64,000 nt of DNA from positions 61,887 to 125,886 of the forward strand of contig CALGKB010000008.1 in NCBI GenBank assembly GCA_937927915.1, read 5' to 3'. The position numbers and the translations under genes were made by a program. Each line of letters begins with the position of its first letter. Position 1 is the stretch's first letter. Positions 37,441 to 45,501 of the stretch are shown one piece after another. The notes beneath the pieces were generated by a model. It searched no databases, was not told the DNA's origin, and worked only from the letters and a program-made list of their open reading frames with translations. The DNA comes from an uncultured Pseudanabaenaceae cyanobacterium. Its GTDB lineage: Bacteria > Cyanobacteriota > Cyanobacteriia > Pseudanabaenales > Pseudanabaenaceae.

Positions 37441-39104
37441 TGCCCATTGCAGTCACCCAGTTCGGGTTTATGGGCACTTGGGCAGGAGGCTTAGACTATC
37501 TAATTGAGCAAAATTCTCACCTCCGGTGGCAGGTAATTAAAAGCGATCGGGTTGGACTAGAGGTGGGCAGGGGCATTGTCCAGCAGGGGGGCGATGCCTG
37601 GGTACAAGAGAGGGGGGATACAGTAACTTTAGGCAGACATCCCTTTGGGCGGGTAACTCTCTACTGGTGTGAGAGGGAGCAATGCCTATGGTTTGCTACG
37701 CGTTGGCGGTGGCTGCTGCCCTTGGTAGAACCAGAACTTGACCCCCTGGCAGTCTATGGCTACGCCTGTTTTTCCTACGTGCCTACCCCCTTCACCCCCT
37801 ACAAAGGCATTAAAGCGATCGAGGCGGGCTGGCGCTACACCTGGAGAGAGGGGCAATTAGTCAGCAAAACTAGTGACCCCATTTTGGCGGAGTGGCAGGA
37901 AAAACCAGAGCTACTCACCGACGAAGACACAGCTGTGGAGAAACTGCGATTTTTACTCACCGCCGCCGTTGACCAACAAGTTAGTGACCTCCAGCAAGCC
38001 ACCGTAGGCATTGCATTGTCGGGGGGACTAGATTCTGCCACCATAGCAGCACTCTTAAAACGATCGGGGCTTCGCCTGCGCGCCTACACCCTCGATTTTG
38101 GGCAATACGGCATCTCGGAACTACCCTATGCCGAACTAGTGGCGCAACACCTAGACATCCCCCTGGTAAAAGTGGCGTGCTCTCCCCAACTGGTGAAACG
38201 ATCGGTCTTAGAAACAGCCCTAGCACTAGACCTACCCTTTGGCGACGGCGTATGTGTCCCCCTGTGGTTACTCTATCAAGTGGCGGCAGAGGAGTGTGAT
38301 GTCCTTTTCAACGGGGAAGGGGGGGACCAACTCTTTGCCGGCTGGACAAACAAACCCCTGATCGCTGCCTCTATTTATCAACCAGAACTGCCAAACTTTA
38401 CCGAACAATACCTGCAGACATTTCACCGCCTAGGGGGCTACGGCGCAGAAGTATTCACACCGCAGTTTTGGCAATATGTGCGTGATTGGCACCCAGGCAC
38501 TGCCATAGAATCAGCTTTGACGGGGCGGGGGTCACTGCTAGCCAGGTTAAGGCGGGCAACCCTCCTACTCAAGGGGGCACAGAACATCCATCCCCGCGCC
38601 AGCAATTTGGCGTTATATCGCGGGATCAGGTTACGATCGCCCTTTTGTGACGAAAATCTAGCGCAATGGACATTTACCGTCCACAGTGATCTCTTTCTGC
38701 GGGGAGCCTGTGAGAAGTATATTTTGAAGTGGGCAGTAGAACCTTGGCTACCCTCGGCGGTGGTGTGGCGGGAGAAACGGGGTATGGGCGTACCTTTGAC
38801 GCAGTGGTGCTTGCAACCTCTCTGGCGCGACTTGGGCAGGTGGTTAAATCCGGCAGTTTTAGCCAAGGAAGGCATCTGGCAGAGAGATTTAGCAGCAAAA
38901 GTAGCCTTTGGCAGGCTGGGGAGTGTATTGCGCAAGCGGCGGGTGGGAGAAATTTTGTGGCTATTACTGGCATGGCAATTTTGGCATTCCCAACTAGAGA
39001 ATTACCACTGTAGAACATCTTGGCGGCATCCCTTTTTACTGCCCTATTGGTTTTGGACAAATACAGGTTTGTACTCTTACTGGAGAGATGACAATGCAGA
39101 CTGA
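37440..39104 (+). CDS. Asparagine-synthetase-like amide-forming enzyme without glutaminase cysteine
   Basis: In this 554-residue protein, residues 1-175 have the shape of the Ntn-type glutaminase domain but begin MPIAVTQFGF: the Cys2 nucleophile of true asparagine synthetase B is absent. The synthetase domain is intact, with PP-loop IALSGGLDSATIAALL (about 197-212), LFNGEGGDQLFAGW and the FCDENLAQW region. It should adenylate a carboxylate and couple an amine other than glutamine-derived ammonia, as in beta-lactam- or lasso-type cyclases. Related proteins occur beside a PLP decarboxylase in exosortase-A polysaccharide loci. It overlaps the next gene by 17 bases. Confidence 0.82.
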   Translation: MPIAVTQFGFMGTWAGGLDYLIEQNSHLRWQVIKSDRVGLEVGRGIVQQGGDAWVQERGDTVTLGRHPFGRVTLYWCEREQCLWFATRWRWLLPLVEPELDPLAVYGYACFSYVPTPFTPYKGIKAIEAGWRYTWREGQLVSKTSDPILAEWQEKPELLTDEDTAVEKLRFLLTAAVDQQVSDLQQATVGIALSGGLDSATIAALLKRSGLRLRAYTLDFGQYGISELPYAELVAQHLDIPLVKVACSPQLVKRSVLETALALDLPFGDGVCVPLWLLYQVAAEECDVLFNGEGGDQLFAGWTNKPLIAASIYQPELPNFTEQYLQTFHRLGGYGAEVFTPQFWQYVRDWHPGTAIESALTGRGSLLARLRRATLLLKGAQNIHPRASNLALYRGIRLRSPFCDENLAQWTFTVHSDLFLRGACEKYILKWAVEPWLPSAVVWREKRGMGVPLTQWCLQPLWRDLGRWLNPAVLAKEGIWQRDLAAKVAFGRLGSVLRKRRVGEILWLLLAWQFWHSQLENYHCRTSWRHPFLLPYWFWTNTGLYSYWRDDNAD

Positions 39105-40275
39105 GTTATGGCAACAACTGTTGGCAATTTATGGCTCCCCCCTCTACGTCTATGATGCCGATCGTTTATGGCAAACTCTACACCAAATTCCCGCCCAGGT
39201 GCCCTACAGACCCACTACTTTTTGTTTTGCTGTTGTTACTAATGGTAACCTCGCCCTTTTGCAGTTAGTAAGACGAGCAGGCTGGCACATTCACGCCAAC
39301 ACCCCAGGGGACATTTACTTGGCACTAAAAGCAGGTTTTGCCCCCCACCAAATTGTTTACAGCGGTAGCAATCTCAGTGTAGTTGATATGCAACAAATCT
39401 TAGCCTGGGGAGTGACAACTTTTAACTTAGACAGCGTGGCACAGGTGCAACAATTGTGTGAGCTTGCCCAAGGGATACCGCAACTAAAGCTAGGGCTACG
39501 CCTCCATGAACCTGCAATTATAGGGGAAAGCCGCATTGGTGTACAACCCCCAGAATTTCCCCAGGCAGTGGCAATTGCTAGGAAACACGATCGGCAAATC
39601 CAAGGCTTACATTTTTATCGTGGCACGGGCACAAACGCCACCAAAGCTTTTACAACCGTCATCGATCAGTTAATAGGAATAGGGAGGACATTACCAGACT
39701 GGCAATATTTAGATTTTGGGGGAGGATTTGGCTATCCCTATCGCCATAGCAAAGTAGAATTTGACTGGCAAACATTTGGCGATGCTATCACAAAAGCTCT
39801 CACAGGCACAGGCATACATTTAATCCTAGAACCAGGGCGCAATGTAATTGCGGGTTGTGGCATTTTACTGACTACAGTTGTTGCTGTGAAATATCAGGGG
39901 GAAAAACAAATTGTGGGGGTAGACACCACGATCGCCAATTTCACTGCCCCCAGTGTCTATGGTGATTATCGGGAAATTATTCCCCTCCAAGATAGAGCAG
40001 AGAAAGTACTAACCGATGTGTGTGGCAACACCACTTATTCCCGCGATTATTTAGGCAAAAACCTCTCTTTACCCCCTTTACAAATAGGGGACAAATTAGC
40101 CATCCTAGATGTGGGGGCTTATGGGTATGCTATGGCTTCCCACTTTTTACATCGTCCTAAACCAGCAGAGGTTGTAATCAAGGGCAAGGACCACTGTTTA
40201 GTGCGATCGCGGGAAGACTACAGCGTTCTATTATCCCATCAACAAAACATGGAGAAAATCTATGAAATGTATTAG
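39088..40275 (+). CDS. Orn/DAP/Arg decarboxylase-fold protein, PLP lysine and catalytic cysteine missing
   Basis: This 395-residue protein has the alanine-racemase barrel plus C-terminal beta domain of type III PLP decarboxylases: YVYDADRL, DFGGGFGYP, LEPGRN, DVGAYGYAMASHF. The PLP-binding lysine of the AVKAN motif is Val50 (FAVVTNGN). The catalytic cysteine of the GPxCxSxD motif aligns with Thr316 (GNTTYSRD), and the HxHxGS motif reads HFYRGTG. It is therefore unlikely to decarboxylate in the usual way. It overlaps the genes on both sides. ATG 39088 or 39094 (GGAGAG upstream) may be the start. Confidence 0.82.
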   Translation: MTMQTELWQQLLAIYGSPLYVYDADRLWQTLHQIPAQVPYRPTTFCFAVVTNGNLALLQLVRRAGWHIHANTPGDIYLALKAGFAPHQIVYSGSNLSVVDMQQILAWGVTTFNLDSVAQVQQLCELAQGIPQLKLGLRLHEPAIIGESRIGVQPPEFPQAVAIARKHDRQIQGLHFYRGTGTNATKAFTTVIDQLIGIGRTLPDWQYLDFGGGFGYPYRHSKVEFDWQTFGDAITKALTGTGIHLILEPGRNVIAGCGILLTTVVAVKYQGEKQIVGVDTTIANFTAPSVYGDYREIIPLQDRAEKVLTDVCGNTTYSRDYLGKNLSLPPLQIGDKLAILDVGAYGYAMASHFLHRPKPAEVVIKGKDHCLVRSREDYSVLLSHQQNMEKIYEMY

Positions 40276-41572
40276 TTGCGGCACTGACAATAATCTACGG
40301 GACAGGACAGAGAACCAGGGACGCTGTAAGAACTGTGGCACTCCCTTTGCCTTTGAGCCAACCGCCATGCCTGTCAATCAAAGATTTACTGATGTTGCTT
40401 TTCAGAAACTGTTAAATGACCTCTCAGCTAATGACAGAGTTTATTTTACTAAGAACCAACTATTTTATGCCCTAGCTAAGCGAGTGAGAAAAACAGGAAT
40501 AACCACCGTTGGACAATTTTGGGTTGGTTACATTGGTTTTTTAATTCCTCTCACCTTCTTTGTTATTCTGCCGTTGCTCAGCCTCGAGTTGCAGACAGGT
40601 ATTTTCATAGTATTATTAGTTTATAATATAATTTGGTTTATATACCTGTGGTTACGCAGTCAGAGTCTCAATCTGTTGCGGCGGGAGCGGCTGGTACAGG
40701 CACGGGCAATACGAAACTTGGGCATAGTTTTAATGCTTATAGGCTTGGGGGCGGTGTGGCTACAGCAAGCTTTCTTTGCCATTTTACTCTGGTTAACGGG
40801 TATGACTGCTGTGGGATTAGGGATGTGGCAAGCGCGGCGCATACCCAACATGATGGAAGCCTCTTTACCCATTACCCCTGACCTGCTGGATGCTCTCTTG
40901 GAAAAATGGCAAAATGCCCATGGTTTCCCCCCTAAACTGTTAGAAAAAGCCAGTTTTAATGACTATTTCCCTATCCCAGGGTCTGATGTGACGGACTACA
41001 GTTTCGATCGTTTAGTGGTCTGTCAAAGCAATGACATTGCCAAGATGTTAATTGCCAATAATTTCCATTTTGAATACAACAGTGGCATTGTTAGTATTGG
41101 CGGCTATCCCCGCACTTTATTTGAAACTGTGATGACCATGGCAAAGCGCAATCCCAAGTTGGGTGTATTTGTCCTCCATGACTGTAGTCCAGAGGGGATG
41201 CTCACTCTCCACAGGGTTAAAAACGACCCCAATTGGTTCGGGGGACAGGACTATTTGATCGTAGATGTCGGCATTTCCCCCCGCCAAATTTTAGAAGCAA
41301 AACGATCGGTTTTAGTTCAAAGTAGTGAGGCATCCATGCGGGCATCCCTGCGCTTAGAACCCGCTATAAGACAGAGTTTAGCAGCAGCAGAATTACAATG
41401 GTTAGATGTAGGGAATTATGTCCTCTTGGAGTTCTTTTCCCCCCCAAAAATCATCCAGGCCCTCAGCCGCAGTATCTACTTGGGGGCACAGCTAAGCACT
41501 ATGGAGGACAGGGAAAGCGATCTCATTATTCTAGGAGACGATGATTTCTATGGCATGGAAACTTTTGGTTAG
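40262..41572 (+). CDS. Zinc-ribbon, multi-pass membrane protein with Toprim-like C-terminal part
   Basis: This 436-residue protein was not recognised as a known family. Residues 3-23 form a two-CxxC zinc ribbon (CISCGTDN, CKNCGTPF). Four hydrophobic helices lie at about 88-185 (FWVGYIGFLIPLTFFVILPL, IFIVLLVYNIIWFIYLWL, GIVLMLIGLGAVWLQQAFFA, LLWLTGMTAVGLGMW). The soluble C-part has FDRLVVCQSNDIAKMLIAN and GVFVLHDCSPEGM, which recall the acidic strands of Toprim domains; this is inference. GGAGAAAATCT precedes the ATG, which lies inside the decarboxylase-like gene. Last gene of the operon. Confidence 0.65.
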   Translation: MKCISCGTDNNLRDRTENQGRCKNCGTPFAFEPTAMPVNQRFTDVAFQKLLNDLSANDRVYFTKNQLFYALAKRVRKTGITTVGQFWVGYIGFLIPLTFFVILPLLSLELQTGIFIVLLVYNIIWFIYLWLRSQSLNLLRRERLVQARAIRNLGIVLMLIGLGAVWLQQAFFAILLWLTGMTAVGLGMWQARRIPNMMEASLPITPDLLDALLEKWQNAHGFPPKLLEKASFNDYFPIPGSDVTDYSFDRLVVCQSNDIAKMLIANNFHFEYNSGIVSIGGYPRTLFETVMTMAKRNPKLGVFVLHDCSPEGMLTLHRVKNDPNWFGGQDYLIVDVGISPRQILEAKRSVLVQSSEASMRASLRLEPAIRQSLAAAELQWLDVGNYVLLEFFSPPKIIQALSRSIYLGAQLSTMEDRESDLIILGDDDFYGMETFG

Positions 41573-42127
41573 TCAAGCCCAAATTTGGGGCAGAGGGCAG
41601 GAAAAACCGGGCAGGAGGTGGGATTCTAGTACATCATCGCGGTAAAGAGTTTTGTGGAGCTGAAGAACACCCATTTGCCGTTGCCAAATCGCAACTTCTT
41701 GCCTCTGCCAATCGACAATCCAGTATTCCTGGACGCCATAGGCTGAATAAAGTTTTAGTTTCACCTGTCGATCGCATCTTTCATTCTCTTTCCCTGGGGA
41801 AACTACCTCTATCACTAACTCAGGTGCACCCTGCAAATGACCTCGTTCATCTAACAAAGCACTATATCTCTCCTGGCTGAGCCACACCAAGTCAGGAATG
41901 ACGCAGTCCATCTCGCCCAAAATCAAGCCCACACCCAGTTCTGCTGCCCCTAAATTTGTCCTACGGCTGCAATCGTCTAGTACGGCAAATAAGCGTCCAC
42001 AAACTTTTCGGTGCTTGCTGTGGGGTGCCCTCGTCACAAACAGTTCGCCTGCAATAACCTCATAGCGATTGCCATCCTCAGGCAGTAACGCCAAATCTGC
42101 CCTAGTCCATACTAAGGTGGGGGTCAT
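41573..42127 (-). CDS. Uma2-family (DUF820) PD-(D/E)XK nuclease-fold protein
   Basis: This 184-residue protein has the Uma2 core: YEVIAGELFVTRAPHSKHR, then CVIPDLVWLSQER with the catalytic Asp, APELVIEVVSPG with the second acidic residue, KLKLYSAYGVQEYWIVD with the lysine and the late motif. The fold is that of restriction-type endonucleases, but the biological role of this family, abundant in cyanobacteria, is unproven. It abuts the stop of the preceding convergent gene with no spacer. A second Uma2 gene starts at 63671. Confidence 0.88.
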   Translation of the reverse strand: MTPTLVWTRADLALLPEDGNRYEVIAGELFVTRAPHSKHRKVCGRLFAVLDDCSRRTNLGAAELGVGLILGEMDCVIPDLVWLSQERYSALLDERGHLQGAPELVIEVVSPGKENERCDRQVKLKLYSAYGVQEYWIVDWQRQEVAIWQRQMGVLQLHKTLYRDDVLESHLLPGFSCPLPQIWA

Positions 42128-42213
42128 AATTTTGTCAGCACCCCTACCCTAGTGACCCTTGATCGCAACGAAGTTATTGCTATAAGATTGCATCTGAGTT
42201 AAGAAAATTCGGT

Positions 42214-43839
42214 TTGACAGTGCGATACTCTCTCATTTTCTGTCTGGTTATTTTCCTGGCAATTTTCCTCTCCCCCATCCTATTTGTCCTGGGCAGTATT
42301 TTTACCTACAACTACGAAACTTGGAATCACCTTGCCCAAACGGTTCTCTGGGACTATATCCTCAATTCCCTCTATCTCTCGATCGGGGTTGCCATTGGCA
42401 CGACAGTCATTGGGGTCAGTACGGCGTGGTTGGTGAGTATGTGCCGGTTTCCTAGCCGATCGTGGTGGGAATGGCTGTTACTGATGCCTTTGGCTGCCCC
42501 TGCCTATATTCTCGCCTATGTGTATACGGAGTTTTTAGCATTTTACGGTCCCGTGCAGACGCAGTTGCGTCAGTGGTTTGGTTGGCAGGGGATGGCAGAT
42601 TACTGGTTTCCCAATATTCGCTCTTTGGGGGGGGCGATCTTGATGCTGACGTTGGTGCTCTACCCCTATGTCTATCTGTTGGCGCGGGTGGCATTTTTGG
42701 AGCAGTCGGTATGTACGATGGAGGCAAGTCGTTCCCTGGGGGCGAATCCCTGGCGCAGTTTCTGGCGCGTCGCTTTACCCCTTGCCCGTCCTTCCATTGT
42801 CAGCGGGGTGACCTTGGCGCTGATGGAAACTCTCAATGATTACGGTACGGTGCAGTATTTCGGTATTGACACTTTTACAACAGGAATTTTTCGCACTTGG
42901 TTTGGGCTGGGGGAACGCCAGACGGCAATGCAATTGGCAGCAGTCTTGACCCTGTTGGTGCTGTGGCTGATTTTGGTGGAGGGCTGGACAAGACGACAAA
43001 ACCGCTATTACCAGGATTTTAAGTTGCAGCAGTCGCCGGTGCGCTATGAGTTGCGGGGGGGAAGGGCTATAGCCGCGATCGTGGTTTGTGCTTTACCTGT
43101 AGTATTGGGCTTCTTTTTACCCCTAGCCCTGTTGATAGAGATGGTGTGGGAACAAAAATCCATTGGGCGGGATTTCTTTCTCCTCAGTCGCAATAGTTTT
43201 CTGTTGGCGTTGATCGCGGCACTGGTGGGGGCACTTTTGGGGACAGTGTTAGCCTATATCAAACGGGTGGGGCGGGAGCGCTTCGTGCAGTATGGCTTGT
43301 ATCTAGCCTCTATGGGTTACTCCATTCCCGGGTCGGTGATTGCCGTGGGGACTTTGGTGCCCCTGGGGGCTGTGGATCAGTGGTTGAACAGGGTGGTGGA
43401 GGCTACGCTGGGAACGCGTCCTGGCTTGCTGTTGAGTGGTAGTATTTTTGCCCTTGTGTTTGCCTACCTGGTACGCTTTTTAGCCATTCCTTTTAATTCT
43501 ATCAGTGCCAGTTTAGGCAAGGTGAAACCGCAGTTGGATGAAGCCGCCCAAAGTCTAGGGAGTCCGCAGTTTGTCAATCTTTGGAAGATTCACACCCCCC
43601 TTATCCAGGGCAGTATTTTGACCAGTGCTTTGATTTTGTTTGTGGATGTGATGAAGGAGTTGCCCGCCACGATCGTCATGCGTCCTTTTAACTGGGAGAC
43701 CTTGGCAGTGCGAGTGTATCAGTATGCTGCGGATGAGCGGTTGTTGGAGGCGACTGCGCCAGCCTTGATGATTTTAATAGTGGGGTTGATTCCTGTGCTG
43801 ATTTTGAGCTGGCAAATTAGGCGTAGCCGTAGGCACTAG
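42214..43839 (+). CDS. Iron(III) ABC transporter permease (FutB-like)
   Basis: This 541-residue inner-membrane permease has about 12 helices arranged as two homologous halves. Each half has an ABC-contact loop of the EAA type: EASRSLGANPWRSFWRVALP in the first and DEAAQSLGSPQFVNLWKIHT in the second. This layout is that of the FutB/SfuB/HitB ferric-iron permeases. It should work with a periplasmic ferric-binding protein and an ATPase; neither is nearby. Start is uncertain: TTG 42214 or GTG 42220. Confidence 0.88.
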   Translation: MTVRYSLIFCLVIFLAIFLSPILFVLGSIFTYNYETWNHLAQTVLWDYILNSLYLSIGVAIGTTVIGVSTAWLVSMCRFPSRSWWEWLLLMPLAAPAYILAYVYTEFLAFYGPVQTQLRQWFGWQGMADYWFPNIRSLGGAILMLTLVLYPYVYLLARVAFLEQSVCTMEASRSLGANPWRSFWRVALPLARPSIVSGVTLALMETLNDYGTVQYFGIDTFTTGIFRTWFGLGERQTAMQLAAVLTLLVLWLILVEGWTRRQNRYYQDFKLQQSPVRYELRGGRAIAAIVVCALPVVLGFFLPLALLIEMVWEQKSIGRDFFLLSRNSFLLALIAALVGALLGTVLAYIKRVGRERFVQYGLYLASMGYSIPGSVIAVGTLVPLGAVDQWLNRVVEATLGTRPGLLLSGSIFALVFAYLVRFLAIPFNSISASLGKVKPQLDEAAQSLGSPQFVNLWKIHTPLIQGSILTSALILFVDVMKELPATIVMRPFNWETLAVRVYQYAADERLLEATAPALMILIVGLIPVLILSWQIRRSRRH

Positions 43840-44511
43840 TTAGGTATCGGTCTTGCGGCGGCGGGGGCGGGGGAGGATGGGAGCGAGGGAGGTGGGTTCC
43901 CCCAACAAAAAGTGGACATATTTTTCTTCAATTTTGTAGCATTGTCCCAGGAAGGTGGGAATGGTGGTTTCCCGTTTGAGGATTTTGATGATGCGTTTCT
44001 TCAGGAGTCTGCCACTGCTCAAAAAGGAAAGACGGTTGCTCTGCCATTCTTTGTCATTTTTGGAAAAGAGACGGAGGGCAAGATCAAGGGTGGGCAAGCG
44101 GGCATTGGTGTCGTCTTCGTTGAGAATCATAAACAGCTTTTCATAACGGCGGGCAATTTCCGGTGCCAGACCCAACAATATGACATTCTTTTCAAACTCA
44201 TTCAACTTAAAGTGGGCACACAATTCTGGCAGGGCAAGAAATACTCCCGCCTCTTTACTTTTTTGCACCCGATCGCTCAGTCGTACACAGGTATTGGTTT
44301 GCTCCTTGGGGACTTCTCTTCCCCCCTGGGCGGGATCAAGGGTGACAAAGCCATACCACCAGTGGGCGGTAGCCCGATCGGTTGCTGTTTTGGCGACTTT
44401 GTTGATTTCGTGGGCGACTTGCCGTTGCCGCGCTACTGCTTTCGTGATTACCCGATCGAGCCAACTGATCTCCGCCTTGATGTAACTGAGATTGTCGGGG
44501 AAGGGGGTCAT
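43840..44511 (-). CDS. Stand-alone winged-helix N-domain of an AAA ATPase family
   Basis: This 223-residue protein matches, in its middle (about 90-165: LALPELCAHFKLNEFEKNVI, LGLAPEIARRYEKLFMILNE, LPTLDLALRLF), the helical/winged-helix region that precedes the ATPase domain in a family of large bacterial AAA proteins. No Walker A or B follows: the protein ends in a basic tail (LPRPRRRKTDT). The N-part is a charged helix (SWLDRVITKAVARQRQVAHE). It is coupled to the ABC-2 permease gene by an ATGA overlap. The domain match is from memory of the pattern. Confidence 0.6.
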   Translation of the reverse strand: MTPFPDNLSYIKAEISWLDRVITKAVARQRQVAHEINKVAKTATDRATAHWWYGFVTLDPAQGGREVPKEQTNTCVRLSDRVQKSKEAGVFLALPELCAHFKLNEFEKNVILLGLAPEIARRYEKLFMILNEDDTNARLPTLDLALRLFSKNDKEWQSNRLSFLSSGRLLKKRIIKILKRETTIPTFLGQCYKIEEKYVHFLLGEPTSLAPILPRPRRRKTDT

Positions 44512-45317
44512 GCTATGCCTTTGCGCAAAATACCACGAATAGAGACAGCAATCACTCCTGCCAAAGCGACCAGAATCAGAAGAGAATTAGCTAGGGTTAA
44601 ATTTCCCCAGGGTGCGTGCAAAATCACTGCCTGCCACTGCCAATCCGGATGGGTGTAGACGTAGCGGATCGGCTCGATCGCTAGAGACAGGGGGTTCACA
44701 CTGGCAATCCACTGCAACCAGGTGGGCATCACAGAGAGAGGGGCGAGGGCAGTGCTGGAGAAAATGAGAGGTAGGTTGATGAGAAAAATGAGGGCTAACA
44801 TCTCCTGGTGCCCCGGCAAGGCAAAAGCTACCCCCAAACTGAGCATGGTAAAATTGACCACCACCAGGCATACGACCAAGGCTAACATTCCTAAGCCACT
44901 GGCACTGGGCAACGCCGCGCCCATGAGAGCACTGACTAGCACGATCGCTGCTGCTTGTAACAAACTCAAGGTCAAGATGAAGAAGGCGGAAGCTAAAACA
45001 ATGGAAAAACGAGAAGCAAGGGGGGCAACTAAAATGCGATTGAGGAAGCCAAATTCGCGGTCAAACATCATGGGCAGTCCCGCATTCAAAGCACCACTAA
45101 AGGCAGTAAAGACGACAATCCCCGCCGCTAGGAATTGAATGTAGCTCTGACCTTCCCCTAAAAACTCCGTCGGCACATTGCGAAACAAAGCACCAAACAG
45201 CAACAACCACATTAGAGGCTGCACTATCCCTACAATCAAAGTGGCAGGACGACGCACCAATTGAATAAACCAGCGTTTGGTCAAAGCCACAGTCTCCTGG
45301 TAGAATTCAGCCACCAT
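44508..45317 (-). CDS. ABC-2 type transporter permease
   Basis: This 269-residue inner-membrane permease has six helices. It begins with the amphipathic FYQETVALTKRWFIQLVRRP and then LIVGIVQPLMWLLLFGALF, the usual start of DrrB/NodJ-like exporters. The conserved stretch IFLINLPLIFSSTALAPLSV lies near residue 185. Members export drugs, lipids or polysaccharides with a separate ATPase, which is not found next to it. The downstream gene (winged-helix protein) overlaps its stop. It is divergent from glutamate synthase. Confidence 0.87.
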   Translation of the reverse strand: MVAEFYQETVALTKRWFIQLVRRPATLIVGIVQPLMWLLLFGALFRNVPTEFLGEGQSYIQFLAAGIVVFTAFSGALNAGLPMMFDREFGFLNRILVAPLASRFSIVLASAFFILTLSLLQAAAIVLVSALMGAALPSASGLGMLALVVCLVVVNFTMLSLGVAFALPGHQEMLALIFLINLPLIFSSTALAPLSVMPTWLQWIASVNPLSLAIEPIRYVYTHPDWQWQAVILHAPWGNLTLANSLLILVALAGVIAVSIRGILRKGIA

Positions 45318-45501
45318 AGTCTATGCACCCAATCACCCTCTCCAGTTTAATCTATGCCTAACCCCCATTAACTGCCAGTTTCTCCACCCCTGGTAGCAAA
45401 ATTTACCAAATTACAGGAAATTAAAGAAATTCCGTGCCCCACTGTCAGAATTGAGAAGGTATTGTTAGAATAACCAGTACGTCTTTTTGTTTAGTAGAGC
45501 G

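Noticed and set aside
43912..44658. 248-codon plus-strand frame opposite the winged-helix protein
   Set aside because: The opposite frame has a recognisable domain and coupled start; this one is a low-complexity shadow.
45453..45476. NtcA-like site upstream of glutamate synthase
   Set aside because: GTA and TAC half-sites are present but 16 bases apart instead of the required 8.
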